This document shows positions 24,048 to 32,893 of a DNA stretch of 64,000 nucleotides, in pieces (positions within the stretch are counted from its first letter, which is position 1; every line of letters begins with the position of its first letter). Position numbers and translations under genes: made by a program. The DNA comes from Aureimonas sp. Leaf427 (GTDB taxonomy: Bacteria; Pseudomonadota; Alphaproteobacteria; Rhizobiales; Rhizobiaceae). Where the stretch lies: contig NZ_LMQW01000001.1 in NCBI RefSeq assembly GCF_001425485.1, positions 223,016 through 287,015 of the forward strand. The letters run 5' to 3'. The notes below the pieces were generated by a model. The model did not search any database. It was not told the origin of the DNA and was given only the letters and a program-made list of their open reading frames with translations.

Positions 24048-24872
24048 TCAGGCCGGGCTCGATGCCTCGGCCATGGATGTCAGGCGCGATAGAGCATGTT
24101 CGGCCGCCGCGACCAAGAGCCCGTGCTTGCGCCCGGATATATCGTAGAGCCGGGCGGCACCGGAGAGGTCCACCAGCGAGCCGCCGGCCAGCTCCAGAAT
24201 GAGGTCGCCGGCCGCGATGTCCCAGTCGTTGGCGTTCGGCCGGATCACCGTTCCGTCGAAGCGCCCGGCGGCGATCTCGGCCAGCCGGTAGGCGAGCGAG
24301 GGCGCGGCCTTGGCGAAGGCCAGATGCCCCGCCGCCCGCTCCGGCTCGAAGCGCTTGACCATTCCGTCCGGCACGGCGACGGACAGGATGCCGCCGCCCG
24401 CCGGGGCGACGCGGATGGGCGCGCCGTTCAGCAGCGCCTCGCCGCCCGAAACCGCCGTGAAGACCTCGCCCTTGGCCGGCGCGTCGATGACGCCCGCATG
24501 CGGCCGCTTGGCGTCGATCACCGCGACCGAGACGCACCAGGTGCTTTCGCCGCGCAGGAAGGACCGCGTCCCGTCGATCGGATCGACCACGAAGAAGCGC
24601 TCCGCGCCGGCCGCGCCGAGCACCGTCTCGGTCTCCTCCGAGAGCCAGCCATAGGTCGGGCGGGCCGCCAGCAGCACGCGCTTCAGATAGGCATCGACCG
24701 CGAAATCGGCCTCGGAGACCGGCGAATTGCCGGTCTTCATCCAGACCTCCGGCGCCGCGCCGAAGAAGCCGAGCGCGATCCGCCCGGCCTCGTGCGCGGC
24801 CGCCGTCAGGAGCGCCAGATCGTCGGCGGCCGTGAAGGTCTCCATCGGAGCGGTCGAGCCCAAGTCCGTCAT
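24048..24872 (-). CDS. cysQ: 3'(2'),5'-bisphosphate nucleotidase / inositol monophosphatase family protein
   Basis: A 274-residue Mg-dependent, Li-sensitive phosphatase of the FIG superfamily. Metal-binding motifs are WLSEETE (about 76-82), DPIDGTRSF (D97, D100) and NDWDIAAGDLILE near 215-227. The family removes the 3' phosphate from PAP/PAPS, or phosphate from inositol phosphates; the CysQ-type role is the likelier of the two but cannot be proven from sequence. The start at 24872 overlaps the stop of tldE by four bases, showing coupling. Confidence 0.85.
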   Translation of the reverse strand: MTDLGSTAPMETFTAADDLALLTAAAHEAGRIALGFFGAAPEVWMKTGNSPVSEADFAVDAYLKRVLLAARPTYGWLSEETETVLGAAGAERFFVVDPIDGTRSFLRGESTWCVSVAVIDAKRPHAGVIDAPAKGEVFTAVSGGEALLNGAPIRVAPAGGGILSVAVPDGMVKRFEPERAAGHLAFAKAAPSLAYRLAEIAAGRFDGTVIRPNANDWDIAAGDLILELAGGSLVDLSGAARLYDISGRKHGLLVAAAEHALSRLTSMAEASSPA

Positions 24873-26242
24873 TCTCCCGCGACGGTCATGGCCTCGATGC
24901 GCATGGTCGGCGCGACGACCGAGAAGCGCGGGTCGAGGTCGTCGGCGAGCGTCAGACCGAGGAGCATCTCCTTCAACGTGCCCGCGATCGTCACCTCCGA
25001 GATCGGCACGGTCAGCTTTCCGTCCTCGATGAGGAAGCCGGAGATGCCGCGGCTGTAGTCGCCGGTGACGAGGTTGACGCCCTGCCCGATCAGTTCGGTC
25101 ACGTAGATGCCGCGATGCGTCTCGGCGATCAGCGCCTCCGGCGAGAGCGCGCCGGGCGAGACGAGGACATTGGTCGAGGCCGGCGAGACGCCGCTCGACG
25201 AGCGCGAACCGCGCCCGTTGGTGACGAGGCCGAGTTCGCGCGCGGTGGCGCCGTCGAGAATCCAGCTCTGGAGGACGCCGTCCTCCACCAGCGCCAGCCG
25301 CTCGCCGCGCACGCCCTCGCCGTCGAAGGCGCGCGAGCCCGGGCGCCGCGCCAGGAGAGGGTCGTCGGTGATGGAGACGCCGGAGGGCAGGATGCGCTCG
25401 CCCATCCGGTCCTTCAGGAAGCTCGTGCCGCGCGCGATGGCCGCGCCGTTGATCGCGGAGAGGACATGGCCGACGAGCCCGCGCGAGACGCGGGGGTCGA
25501 AGACGATCGGATAGCGCCCGGTCGGCACCTTTCGCGGGTTCGCACGGCGCACCGTGCGCTCGCCGGCCCGCCGGCCGATCGCCGCCGCCTCGTCGAGATC
25601 GCCGTAGTGGATGCGCGAATCGAAATCGTAGTCGCGCTGCATGGCCGTGCCCTCGCCGGCGATGACGCCGACGGAGCGCGAGAAGCCCGAACGCGTCCGC
25701 TCGCCCGAAAAACCCGCGGAGGTCGCGAGAACGAGGCCGGACACGCTGTAGCCCGCGCCCGCGCCGCTGGAGTTCGACACGCCGGGCACGGCCCGCGCGG
25801 CCTCCTCCAGCGCCATCGCGGCGTCCACGAGATCGCGCCCGGAGAGCTCGGTCGGATCGAAGAGGTCGAGATCGACGATCTCGGTCGCCAGCTGCCCCGG
25901 CTCGGCGAGCCCTGCGAACGGGTCCTCCGGCGAGACCTTCGCCATGGCGACGGCGCGCTCGACGAGCGGCGCGAGATCGGCATGGACATCCGCCGAGACG
26001 GTGGCGACGCGCCGGCCGACGAAGACGCGCAGCGCGACGTCCTCGCTCTCGGAGGATTCGGTATCCTCCACCCGGCCGAGGCGCACCGAGGCGCCGGCGG
26101 AGCGCGAGCGCACCACGGCGACGTCGGCGGCATCGGCCCCGGCCTTGAGGGCCATCTGGATCATCCGGTCGGCGGTGTCGAGAAGACCGCCCGCCCCGTT
26201 GCCCCGTTCGCTCGTGTCGGCTGGTTTTAGCATCCGAACCAT
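24869..26242 (-). CDS. pmbA: TldE/PmbA subunit of the TldD-TldE protease
   Basis: A 457-residue member of the TldD/PmbA family. TldD-TldE act together in the cytosol to trim peptides such as microcin B17 precursor or CcdA. The N-terminal AADVAVVRSRSAGASVRLG and C-terminal LVTGDYSRGISGFLIEDGK blocks are characteristic. The zinc motif HExxxH of TldD is absent, so this is the TldE partner; no tldD lies in the window. Two in-frame ATGs are possible, 26242 and 26233. It is the first gene of the - strand operon running to lpxK and is divergent from the antiporter gene. Confidence 0.9.
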   Translation of the reverse strand: MVRMLKPADTSERGNGAGGLLDTADRMIQMALKAGADAADVAVVRSRSAGASVRLGRVEDTESSESEDVALRVFVGRRVATVSADVHADLAPLVERAVAMAKVSPEDPFAGLAEPGQLATEIVDLDLFDPTELSGRDLVDAAMALEEAARAVPGVSNSSGAGAGYSVSGLVLATSAGFSGERTRSGFSRSVGVIAGEGTAMQRDYDFDSRIHYGDLDEAAAIGRRAGERTVRRANPRKVPTGRYPIVFDPRVSRGLVGHVLSAINGAAIARGTSFLKDRMGERILPSGVSITDDPLLARRPGSRAFDGEGVRGERLALVEDGVLQSWILDGATARELGLVTNGRGSRSSSGVSPASTNVLVSPGALSPEALIAETHRGIYVTELIGQGVNLVTGDYSRGISGFLIEDGKLTVPISEVTIAGTLKEMLLGLTLADDLDPRFSVVAPTMRIEAMTVAGE

Positions 26243-26335
26243 TTATGGTGCCGTGCGGTGGGCAGCAATGCCCTTCGCGACGATGGCGGGCCGAACCCGC
26301 CGCTTTCTTTCCGCCAATGGAACGGCCCGCCCCCC

Positions 26336-28144
26336 GTGGAACAATCGCAGCTCTTTCTCGGCGTCCTCATGCTGCTGGGCGGAGGCATTCTCGCCGGCAC
26401 GCTCTTCAAGCGCATCGGGCTCGGTACCGTGCTCGGCTATCTCTTCGCCGGCGTCGTCATGGGGCCGATCCTGCGCCTCTTCGAAGGCCGGGGAGAGGAG
26501 ATTCTCCATGTCGGCGAGCTCGGCGTCGTCTTCCTTCTCTTCATCATCGGCCTGGAGCTGAAGCTCAGCCGGCTCTGGTCTCTCCGGCGCCAGATCTTCG
26601 GCCTCGGCCTCGCGCAGGTCGTGCTGACCGGCGCCGTCCTGGTTCTTGCGGCGGGCGCGCTCGGCATCGGCTGGCCGGCCGCCACGATCATCGGCTTCGG
26701 CCTCGCCCTCTCCTCCACCGCCTTCGGCCTCCAACTCCTGGAGGAGGCGGGCGAGACGAACACGCGGCACGGGCAGGCCGCCTTCTCGATCCTCCTCTTC
26801 CAGGATCTCGCCGTCGTGCCGCTTCTGGCGCTGGTGCCGTTCCTGGCGCCCTCCTCGGGCGCGGCGGGCTTCGATCCCGTGCAGATCGCCATCTCCGTCG
26901 GCGCCATCCTGGCTCTGCTCGCCGCCGGCCGCTATCTTCTCAACCCGCTCTTCTGGCTGATGGCCCGCTCCGGCGCTCGCGAGGTGATGATCGCGGGCGC
27001 GCTCTTCGTGGTGCTCGGCTCGGCGCTCCTGATGGCGGCGGCTGGCTTCTCCATGGCGATGGGCGCCTTCATCGCGGGCGTGCTTCTGGCCGAGTCCACC
27101 TATCGGCACGAGCTGGAAGCCGACATCGAGCCGTTCCGCGGCATTCTCCTCGGCCTCTTCTTCATCGGCGTCGGACTCTCGCTGGACCTGTCGATCCTCA
27201 TTCGCGACTGGCTGGCGATCCTCGTCGTCACGCCCGCGCTTCTCCTGGTGAAGGCCGGGCTTCTCTTCGGCCTCTCCCGCCTCTTCGGCGAAAGCCCGCC
27301 GGCCGCCGCGCGGATCGCGGCCCTCCTGCCGCAGGGCGGCGAGTTCGCCTTCGTGCTCTTCGCGGCGGCGGCGGCGGCCGGCATCTTTCCGGGCGAGACC
27401 TCCTCGCTCCTCGTCGCCATCGTCACGCTCTCCATGGCCCTGACGCCGCTCACCGCCTTTATCGGGGCGCGCTTTTCGGCCGTGCCGGAGGAAGAGCAGC
27501 TGGAGGAGGACTTCGACGGAGCGGGATCGGAGGTGCTGATGATCGGCTTCTCGCGCTTCGCCCAGATCACCGCGCAGGTGCTTCTGAGCCAGGGCACGGA
27601 CGTGACGATCATCGACAATTCCGCCGAGCGCATCCGCAACGCCGCCCGGTTCGGCTTCCGCATCTATTTCGGCTCGGGGCTTCGGCGCGACGTTCTGGAG
27701 GCCGCGGGCATCCGCAAGGCGCGCATCGTCGCCGTCTGCACGAACAGGCGCGAGACGACGGATGCGATCGTCGATCTCGTCCGCTCGGAATTTCCGAACG
27801 TGCGCCTCTACGTCCGGTCCTACGACCGCAACCACTCGCTCTCGCTGCGCGAGCGGGGCGTCGAATACGAGATGCGCGAGACGCTGGAATCGGCCCTCGT
27901 CTTCGGCGGCGACGCGCTGGTCGGGCTCGGCGTCGATCCCAAGGTCGCGCGTTCGATCGTCTCGGACGTGCGCCGCAGGGACCGCGAGCGCCTGACCATG
28001 CAGTCGAGCGAGGGCACCTTCGCGGGGCCGGATCTCGTGACGACGAAGAAGGCGACGCCGGAGCCGCTGGTCAAGCCGAAGGCCAAGCATCACCCGACGG
28101 ACGCCCCCGGCAGGCCCGTTTCCGAACCGGCCGAAAGCATCTGA
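26336..28144 (+). CDS. KefB/KefC-type cation:proton antiporter with RCK domain
   Basis: A 602-residue inner-membrane CPA2 antiporter. About twelve hydrophobic segments fill residues 5-375, beginning LFLGVLMLLGGGILAGTLF. LLFIIGLELKLSRLW and the ion-path block FQDLAVVPLL match KefB/YbaL. A cytosolic RCK/TrkA-N Rossmann domain starts near residue 400, with a glycine motif around MIGFSRFAQITAQVL and the acidic end IIDNS. The charged tail is Lys/Pro-rich. The GTG at 26336 begins at the conserved region; a GTG at 26258 would add 26 poorly conserved residues and reach close to the divergent tldE start. It probably exports K+ in stress; control by glutathione adducts is known for KefB but unproven here. 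Confidence 0.88.
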   Translation: MEQSQLFLGVLMLLGGGILAGTLFKRIGLGTVLGYLFAGVVMGPILRLFEGRGEEILHVGELGVVFLLFIIGLELKLSRLWSLRRQIFGLGLAQVVLTGAVLVLAAGALGIGWPAATIIGFGLALSSTAFGLQLLEEAGETNTRHGQAAFSILLFQDLAVVPLLALVPFLAPSSGAAGFDPVQIAISVGAILALLAAGRYLLNPLFWLMARSGAREVMIAGALFVVLGSALLMAAAGFSMAMGAFIAGVLLAESTYRHELEADIEPFRGILLGLFFIGVGLSLDLSILIRDWLAILVVTPALLLVKAGLLFGLSRLFGESPPAAARIAALLPQGGEFAFVLFAAAAAAGIFPGETSSLLVAIVTLSMALTPLTAFIGARFSAVPEEEQLEEDFDGAGSEVLMIGFSRFAQITAQVLLSQGTDVTIIDNSAERIRNAARFGFRIYFGSGLRRDVLEAAGIRKARIVAVCTNRRETTDAIVDLVRSEFPNVRLYVRSYDRNHSLSLRERGVEYEMRETLESALVFGGDALVGLGVDPKVARSIVSDVRRRDRERLTMQSSEGTFAGPDLVTTKKATPEPLVKPKAKHHPTDAPGRPVSEPAESI

Positions 28145-28164
28145 TCGGACGAAGAAGGTCGGCC

Positions 28165-28386
28165 CTACTTCGTCTTCTTCAGTTCCGTCTTGCTCTTCAG
28201 CGCCTTGGCGCCGTCATCCTGCTTCACGAGCACGGCCGGCTTCTCCTCGCTGGCATTGCGCGTGATCTCCTTGCCCTTGATGGTCTTCGTGACCTTCTCG
28301 GTGAAGGTCTGCTCGACCTTGCCCTCGGCCTTGCCCTTGCCGAACTTCCACTCGACCTCGTCGCCCTTCTTCAGCGTCTCCGCCAT
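28165..28386 (-). CDS. DUF2945 (hypervirulence-associated TUDOR domain) protein
   Basis: A 73-residue highly charged protein. KKGDEVEWKFGKGKAEGKVE and the later VTKTIKGKEITRNASEEKPA match the small DUF2945 family, predicted to fold as an SH3/TUDOR-like barrel. The ATG at 28386 follows GGGAGACGGG, and an upstream in-frame start gives a non-conserved extension. The biochemical role is unknown despite the family name. It is convergent with the antiporter gene, only 20 bases apart, and lies 157 bases downstream of the patatin gene. Confidence 0.85.
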   Translation of the reverse strand: MAETLKKGDEVEWKFGKGKAEGKVEQTFTEKVTKTIKGKEITRNASEEKPAVLVKQDDGAKALKSKTELKKTK

Positions 28387-28543
28387 ATCCCGTCTCCCGC
28401 TCGCGTTGGAACCAAAACGGAAATCGCCGGCCGGCCCCGGCCGTTCCCGCCTCCAAACGTCGCGGGGGTCGGATGGAACCGAAGGCACGCAGATGGCACG
28501 AGGCCCTGTTGGCCGGAACGAGCCGACGAAGGACGGCGGGCCG

Positions 28544-29407
28544 TTACTCCTGCGCGTCGTCCTCGGCGTCGCTTCGCTCCAGCCGCCGGCCGATCGCCAC
28601 CTTCACCTCCTCGCGAAGGCTCGCCGTGTCCGAGAGGATCGTGCGCGCCCGCATGAAGTCGAGGACGCCGTAGCGCGAGACCTTGGGGGCGACGAAGACG
28701 TCGGGGGCCCGGATCAGCATCTTGGTGTGGATGACAGAGCGCATCATCAGCTGCGACGAGCCGACCAGCGCCTCCACCGGCGTCGGGACGCGGCCGGGCG
28801 CGAGGCCTTCGGGCCCGCCCGTCACGTCGCAGGCGACGACGAGATCGTAGCGGCCGCAGAGGAGATCGAACGGCAGGGGATTGAAGATGCCGCCGTCGAT
28901 GAGGATGCGCCCGTCGCGCTTGACCGGGCGGAACAGAGCCGGGAGCGCGGCGGAGGCGGCGAGCGCGGAAAAGAGCGGGCCACTCTCGATGGCGACCTCC
29001 TCGCCCGCGCCGAAATCGGTCGCCATGACCGTCAGCGGGATCTTCAGGAGAGCGAAGTCGCGCGGCATCGTGCGCGGCAGGAAGGCGGAGAGCACGCGCT
29101 CGGCATTGAGCTGCCCCAGGCGAAAGCCGCCATCGGCGAAGAAGTCGGCGAGCGAGGGCGGGCGCGTCGCCCAGATGCGGCTGGCGACGAGCCGCGCCGT
29201 GCCGAAGGCCTCGAGCGCGTGCTCGCGGATCTCCGCGCCGCTGAGGCCCGCCGCGTAGGCGGCGCCGACGATCGCGCCGATCGAGGTCCCGGCGATGTGC
29301 TGCGGCTTGAGGCCGAGATCGTCGAGCGCCATGAGGACATGGATATGGGCAAGGCCCCGCGCCCCGCCGCCGCCGAGCGCAAGGCCGAGCGTGGGGCTCT
29401 CGCTCAC
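28544..29407 (-). CDS. Patatin-like phospholipase (RssA-like)
   Basis: A 287-residue serine hydrolase of the patatin family. The oxyanion loop GGGGARGL is at 12-19, the nucleophile elbow GTSIG has Ser42, and the dyad Asp is D171 in ILIDGGIFNPLP. All catalytic elements are intact. No signal peptide, so it is probably cytosolic or membrane-associated. Likely phospholipase A or lysophospholipase activity; substrate unknown. It starts 28 bases after the stop of the M16 subunit gene and probably shares its transcript. Confidence 0.9.
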   Translation of the reverse strand: MSESPTLGLALGGGGARGLAHIHVLMALDDLGLKPQHIAGTSIGAIVGAAYAAGLSGAEIREHALEAFGTARLVASRIWATRPPSLADFFADGGFRLGQLNAERVLSAFLPRTMPRDFALLKIPLTVMATDFGAGEEVAIESGPLFSALAASAALPALFRPVKRDGRILIDGGIFNPLPFDLLCGRYDLVVACDVTGGPEGLAPGRVPTPVEALVGSSQLMMRSVIHTKMLIRAPDVFVAPKVSRYGVLDFMRARTILSDTASLREEVKVAIGRRLERSDAEDDAQE

Positions 29408-29435
29408 CGTCCGATGTCCTTCATAGCAGCCCGTC

Positions 29436-30779
29436 TCAGGACGCGGCGGGGCCGACGGTGACGACCGAGGGCTCCAGCGAGAGCAGCTTCTTCCCGATGC
29501 GCTTCACGTCGTCCATGGTGACGGCGTCGATCAGCTCCTGCCGCTTGTCGATGTAGTCGATGCCGAGGCGGTCGAGCTGGATGCCGACGAGGGTGGAGGC
29601 GATGGAGAGCGAGGAGTCCAGGTTCTGGATCGCATAGGCGCCCTTCACATAGGCCTTAGCCTTGGCGAGCTCCTCCTCGGTCGGACCGTTCTCGGCCATG
29701 CGCTTGATCTCGGCGCGGATGATGTCGACGCTTTCCTGCGCCTTGTCCGCCCGCGTCGCGGTGCCGGCGCCGAGGACGGCGGCATGGTCGTAGGAAGCGA
29801 GATAGGACGAGGCGCCATAGGCAAGACCCCGCTTCTCGCGCACTTCCTGGTAGAGGCGGGACGAGAAGGAACCGCCGCCCAGAACGTGGTTCATCAGATA
29901 GGCGGCGAAGAAGTCGGGATCGTCGCGCTTCACGCCGGGCAGCGCGAACTGGATCTGCGTCTGCGGCACGGCGAGCGGCACGGCGACCGTCTTGCCCGTC
30001 ACCGGCGCGACATCCGGCACCTTGGGAAGATCGGCCTTCTCCGGCAGCTTGCCGAAGACCGTGTCGAGCTTCTCGCCGAGCGCCTTGGCGTCGATCGCGC
30101 CGACGACGCCAACGACGAGGTTGCCGCGCGCGAAGCCCTTGGTGCGGAAGGCCTGGAGATCGGCCTTGGTCACGGCGGCCAGCGTCTCCGCCGTGCCCTC
30201 GCTCGGGCGCGAATAGGGATGGCCCGGAAAGACCGCCTGGCGCCAGGCCTTGCTGGCGAGAGCGCCGGGATCGTTGAGGTTCGAGACGATCTGCGTGACG
30301 AACTGCGCGCGCATGCGCGCCACCGGCTCGTCGTCGAAGCGCGGCTCGTTTAGGGCGAGGCCGAGGAGATCGAAGGCCTCGTCCTCGTTTTCGACGATCG
30401 TGCGGAAGGAGCCCGTGAAATTGTCGAGGCCGACGTCGAAGGAGAGGCTGACGCCGAGCTCGTCGAGCTTCGACTGGAAGGCCGCGCTCTCGATCGGGCC
30501 CGCGCCCTCGTCGAGAAGACCGGTCAGAAGCGTGCCCGTGCCCTCCTTGCCAGGCGCGTCCGAGGTGGAGCCCGCGCCCTCGAAGGCGAAGTTCACCGCG
30601 ATCAGCGGATTGGTATAGTCCTCGACAAGCAGCGCCTTGATGCCGCCGGGGCTCGTGACCTCCTGGATCTCGACCGCCTCGGAGGGCGTCGCGAAGGCAA
30701 GGCCGAGCCCGAAGGTGAAGGAGAGGACGGCGCCGGCTCGGGCCGCCGTGGAGACCGCGAAAGTCTGGGAGATCGTCAT
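29436..30779 (-). CDS. M16 family peptidase, R/Y-pair subunit without zinc motif
   Basis: A 447-residue M16 (insulinase-like) protein. A signal peptide-like N-terminus of about 35 residues ends near SEAVEIQ. The HxxEH zinc motif is replaced by LLTGLLDEG, so this subunit cannot bind catalytic zinc. It keeps RLYQEVREKRGLAYG near residue 310, the R/Y substrate-binding pair. Described bacterial M16B heterodimers split the zinc site and the R/Y pair between two subunits in this way. It begins 20 bases after the stop of the zinc-site partner. Likely periplasmic, degrading peptides. Confidence 0.9.
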   Translation of the reverse strand: MTISQTFAVSTAARAGAVLSFTFGLGLAFATPSEAVEIQEVTSPGGIKALLVEDYTNPLIAVNFAFEGAGSTSDAPGKEGTGTLLTGLLDEGAGPIESAAFQSKLDELGVSLSFDVGLDNFTGSFRTIVENEDEAFDLLGLALNEPRFDDEPVARMRAQFVTQIVSNLNDPGALASKAWRQAVFPGHPYSRPSEGTAETLAAVTKADLQAFRTKGFARGNLVVGVVGAIDAKALGEKLDTVFGKLPEKADLPKVPDVAPVTGKTVAVPLAVPQTQIQFALPGVKRDDPDFFAAYLMNHVLGGGSFSSRLYQEVREKRGLAYGASSYLASYDHAAVLGAGTATRADKAQESVDIIRAEIKRMAENGPTEEELAKAKAYVKGAYAIQNLDSSLSIASTLVGIQLDRLGIDYIDKRQELIDAVTMDDVKRIGKKLLSLEPSVVTVGPAAS

Positions 30780-30799
30780 CGCATTATCCTCGCGCGGGC

Positions 30800-32248
30800 T
30801 CAGGACCGGTTCAGGGTGGCGGGCGCCGCCTCTGCCGCGGCAGGCGCCGGCAGAAGGTAGCCCGTGACCGAGCGCTTCTTCTGAAGGTAGGTTTCGGCCG
30901 CCGCCTTCACGGCGTCCACCGTCACCGCCTCGATGCGCTCGGGATAGCTGTCGACATCGGCGATCGTGCGCCCGGTCGAGAGCGCCGCGCCGTAGCGGCG
31001 GGCGAGCGAGGTCTGGCTGTCGCGCTCGTAGATGACGGCCTTGCGCACGCGGTTCTTGGCGCGCTCCAGCTCGTCGGCGGTGATGCCGTCCTTCTGGACC
31101 TTGGCGATCTCCTCGTCGATCCCCGCCTCCAGCGGCGCGATGCCGGCCTCGCCGAGCGGCGTCGCGTAGAAGCCGAACTGCCCCTCCTTCAGCGCCGAGG
31201 AGGCGTTGAAGGCGCCGACATTGGCGGCGATGCCCTTGCCGACGACGAGTTGGCGATAGAGCCGGCTGGTCGCCCCGCCGCCGAGCACGTCCGCGAGCAC
31301 GTCAAGCGCCTCGGCTTCGCCGGGCTTGGCGGTCGTGTCGGAGGGCACGAGATAGGTGCGGCTGAAGGACGGCTGCGTGACGCGCTCGTCGGTCAGCGTC
31401 ACCGTGCGCGCGGCCACCGGCTCCGGCTCGGTCGCGCGAAGGGCCGCACGGTCGCCGGGCTCGGCGCGCCGCTGCACCTTGCCGAAGGTCTTTTCAGCCA
31501 GCGTCTTCACCTGATCGGCCGTCACGTCGCCGGCGACGATCAGCGTCGCGTTGTTCGGCGTGTAGAACTTGTCGTACCAGGCGATCGCGTCCTCGCGCGA
31601 CAGCTTCTCCATCTCGTGGCGCCAGCCGATGACCGGAATGCCGTAATGGCTGTTCTGGAAGAGCGCGGCCTGAACGGCTTCGGACAGCTGCGAACCCGGA
31701 TCGTTGTCGGTGCGCTGGCGGCGCTCCTCGAGGATCACGTCGCGCTCGGGCAGCACGGCCTCGTCGGAGAGAACGAGGTTCTCCATCCGGTCGGCCTCGA
31801 AGCCCATCACGGTCTCCAACGCCTCGGCGGGCACCTGCTGGTAATAGGCGGTGTAGTCGGACGTGGTGAAGGCGTTCTCCTCGCCGCCGATATCGGAGAC
31901 GGCGTTGGAGAACTGGCCGGCCGGATGGGTCTTCGTGCCCTTGAACATGAGATGTTCGAGGAAATGCGCGATGCCCGACGTGCCCGCGACCTCGTCGGCC
32001 GAGCCCGCCTTGTACCAGACCATCTGCGTGACGACCGGCGCGCGGTGGTCGGGCAAGACGACGACGTCGAGCCCGTTGGCGAGCTTGAAGGTGGAGACCT
32101 TCTCGCGCTTGGCCTCCGCCTCGGCCATGCGCGCGGCCGGCGTCGTCGCATCGGGCTTGGTCGGCGCGGTCTGCGCCTGGGCCGCGAGCGGCATCGCGAT
32201 CAGAAGCGCGACGAGGGAGGCGCCGGCGCGCCGGGCATGTCTGGTCAT
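30800..32248 (-). CDS. M16 family zinc peptidase, catalytic subunit
   Basis: A 482-residue M16 peptidase. A signal peptide, LVALLIAMPLAAQAQ, ends near residue 26. The zinc motif HFLEH is at 95-99 with the third ligand Glu about 76 residues on, in VILEERRQR (E174/E175). It lacks the usual Arg/Tyr pair (IAANVGAF where GLAYS is expected), and its downstream partner supplies that pair. The two are expected to form a periplasmic heterodimer. The start follows a GGATCGACG region at 32248. It lies 66 bases after rsmD on the same strand. Confidence 0.92.
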   Translation of the reverse strand: MTRHARRAGASLVALLIAMPLAAQAQTAPTKPDATTPAARMAEAEAKREKVSTFKLANGLDVVVLPDHRAPVVTQMVWYKAGSADEVAGTSGIAHFLEHLMFKGTKTHPAGQFSNAVSDIGGEENAFTTSDYTAYYQQVPAEALETVMGFEADRMENLVLSDEAVLPERDVILEERRQRTDNDPGSQLSEAVQAALFQNSHYGIPVIGWRHEMEKLSREDAIAWYDKFYTPNNATLIVAGDVTADQVKTLAEKTFGKVQRRAEPGDRAALRATEPEPVAARTVTLTDERVTQPSFSRTYLVPSDTTAKPGEAEALDVLADVLGGGATSRLYRQLVVGKGIAANVGAFNASSALKEGQFGFYATPLGEAGIAPLEAGIDEEIAKVQKDGITADELERAKNRVRKAVIYERDSQTSLARRYGAALSTGRTIADVDSYPERIEAVTVDAVKAAAETYLQKKRSVTGYLLPAPAAAEAAPATLNRS

Positions 32249-32314
32249 CGTCGATCCTTCGGGCCGTTGGCTCGTTGAGGCCGCTGTATGGCCGAGGGCG
32301 GAGATGGCCGCAAT

Positions 32315-32887
32315 TTACGTTTTTGTTAGGGTCGCCGCCGCGCGCAGGAAGCGCAGCACTGTGTCGCCCATGGCGCGCGTGTCCTCCAGCACGAAGCCCT
32401 CCGGCAGGGCGAAGGGCGCCGAGCCCGCCTCCTCCAGAACGCAGAGCGCCTCGGGCGCCAGCCAGCCGCCCTCCAGCGCGCTGGCGAGCGCGGCTTCGCC
32501 GAGGCCCTTTCCATAGGGCGGATCGGCAAAGAGAAGATCGAACGTGCCCTGCCCGCCCGCCGGGCCGAGCCGCGTGGCGTCGCGGCGGAAGATGCGCGTC
32601 GCCCCCGTCAGGCCGAAGGCCTCGACATTGCCGCGCACGAGGCCGCGCCCCTCCGCGCCCTCCTCGACGAAGAGGCAGAACTTCGCCCCGCGCGACATCG
32701 CCTCCAGCCCGAGCGCGCCCGTGCCGGAGAAGAGGTCGAGCACGCGGGCGCCCACGAGATCATGGCCGATCCCGTGCTCGATGATGTTGAAGAGGCTCTC
32801 CCGCGTCCGGTCCGTCGTCGGCCGGATGCGATCGGTGGAGGGCGTCAGAAGACTGCGCCCGCGAAAGGCGCCGCCGACGATCCGCAT
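32315..32887 (-). CDS. rsmD: 16S rRNA (guanine(966)-N(2))-methyltransferase
   Basis: SAM-dependent methyltransferase acting on G966 of 16S rRNA in the assembled small subunit. It is 190 residues. MRIVGGAFRGRSL and TRESLFNII are the typical start. The SAM motif VLDLFSGTGALGLEA is at about 49-63 and the catalytic motif ADPPYGKG at 121-128. It begins six bases after the stop of rluB, so the two rRNA modification genes are cotranscribed. Confidence 0.95.
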   Translation of the reverse strand: MRIVGGAFRGRSLLTPSTDRIRPTTDRTRESLFNIIEHGIGHDLVGARVLDLFSGTGALGLEAMSRGAKFCLFVEEGAEGRGLVRGNVEAFGLTGATRIFRRDATRLGPAGGQGTFDLLFADPPYGKGLGEAALASALEGGWLAPEALCVLEEAGSAPFALPEGFVLEDTRAMGDTVLRFLRAAATLTKT

Positions 32888-32893
32888 GGGCGC

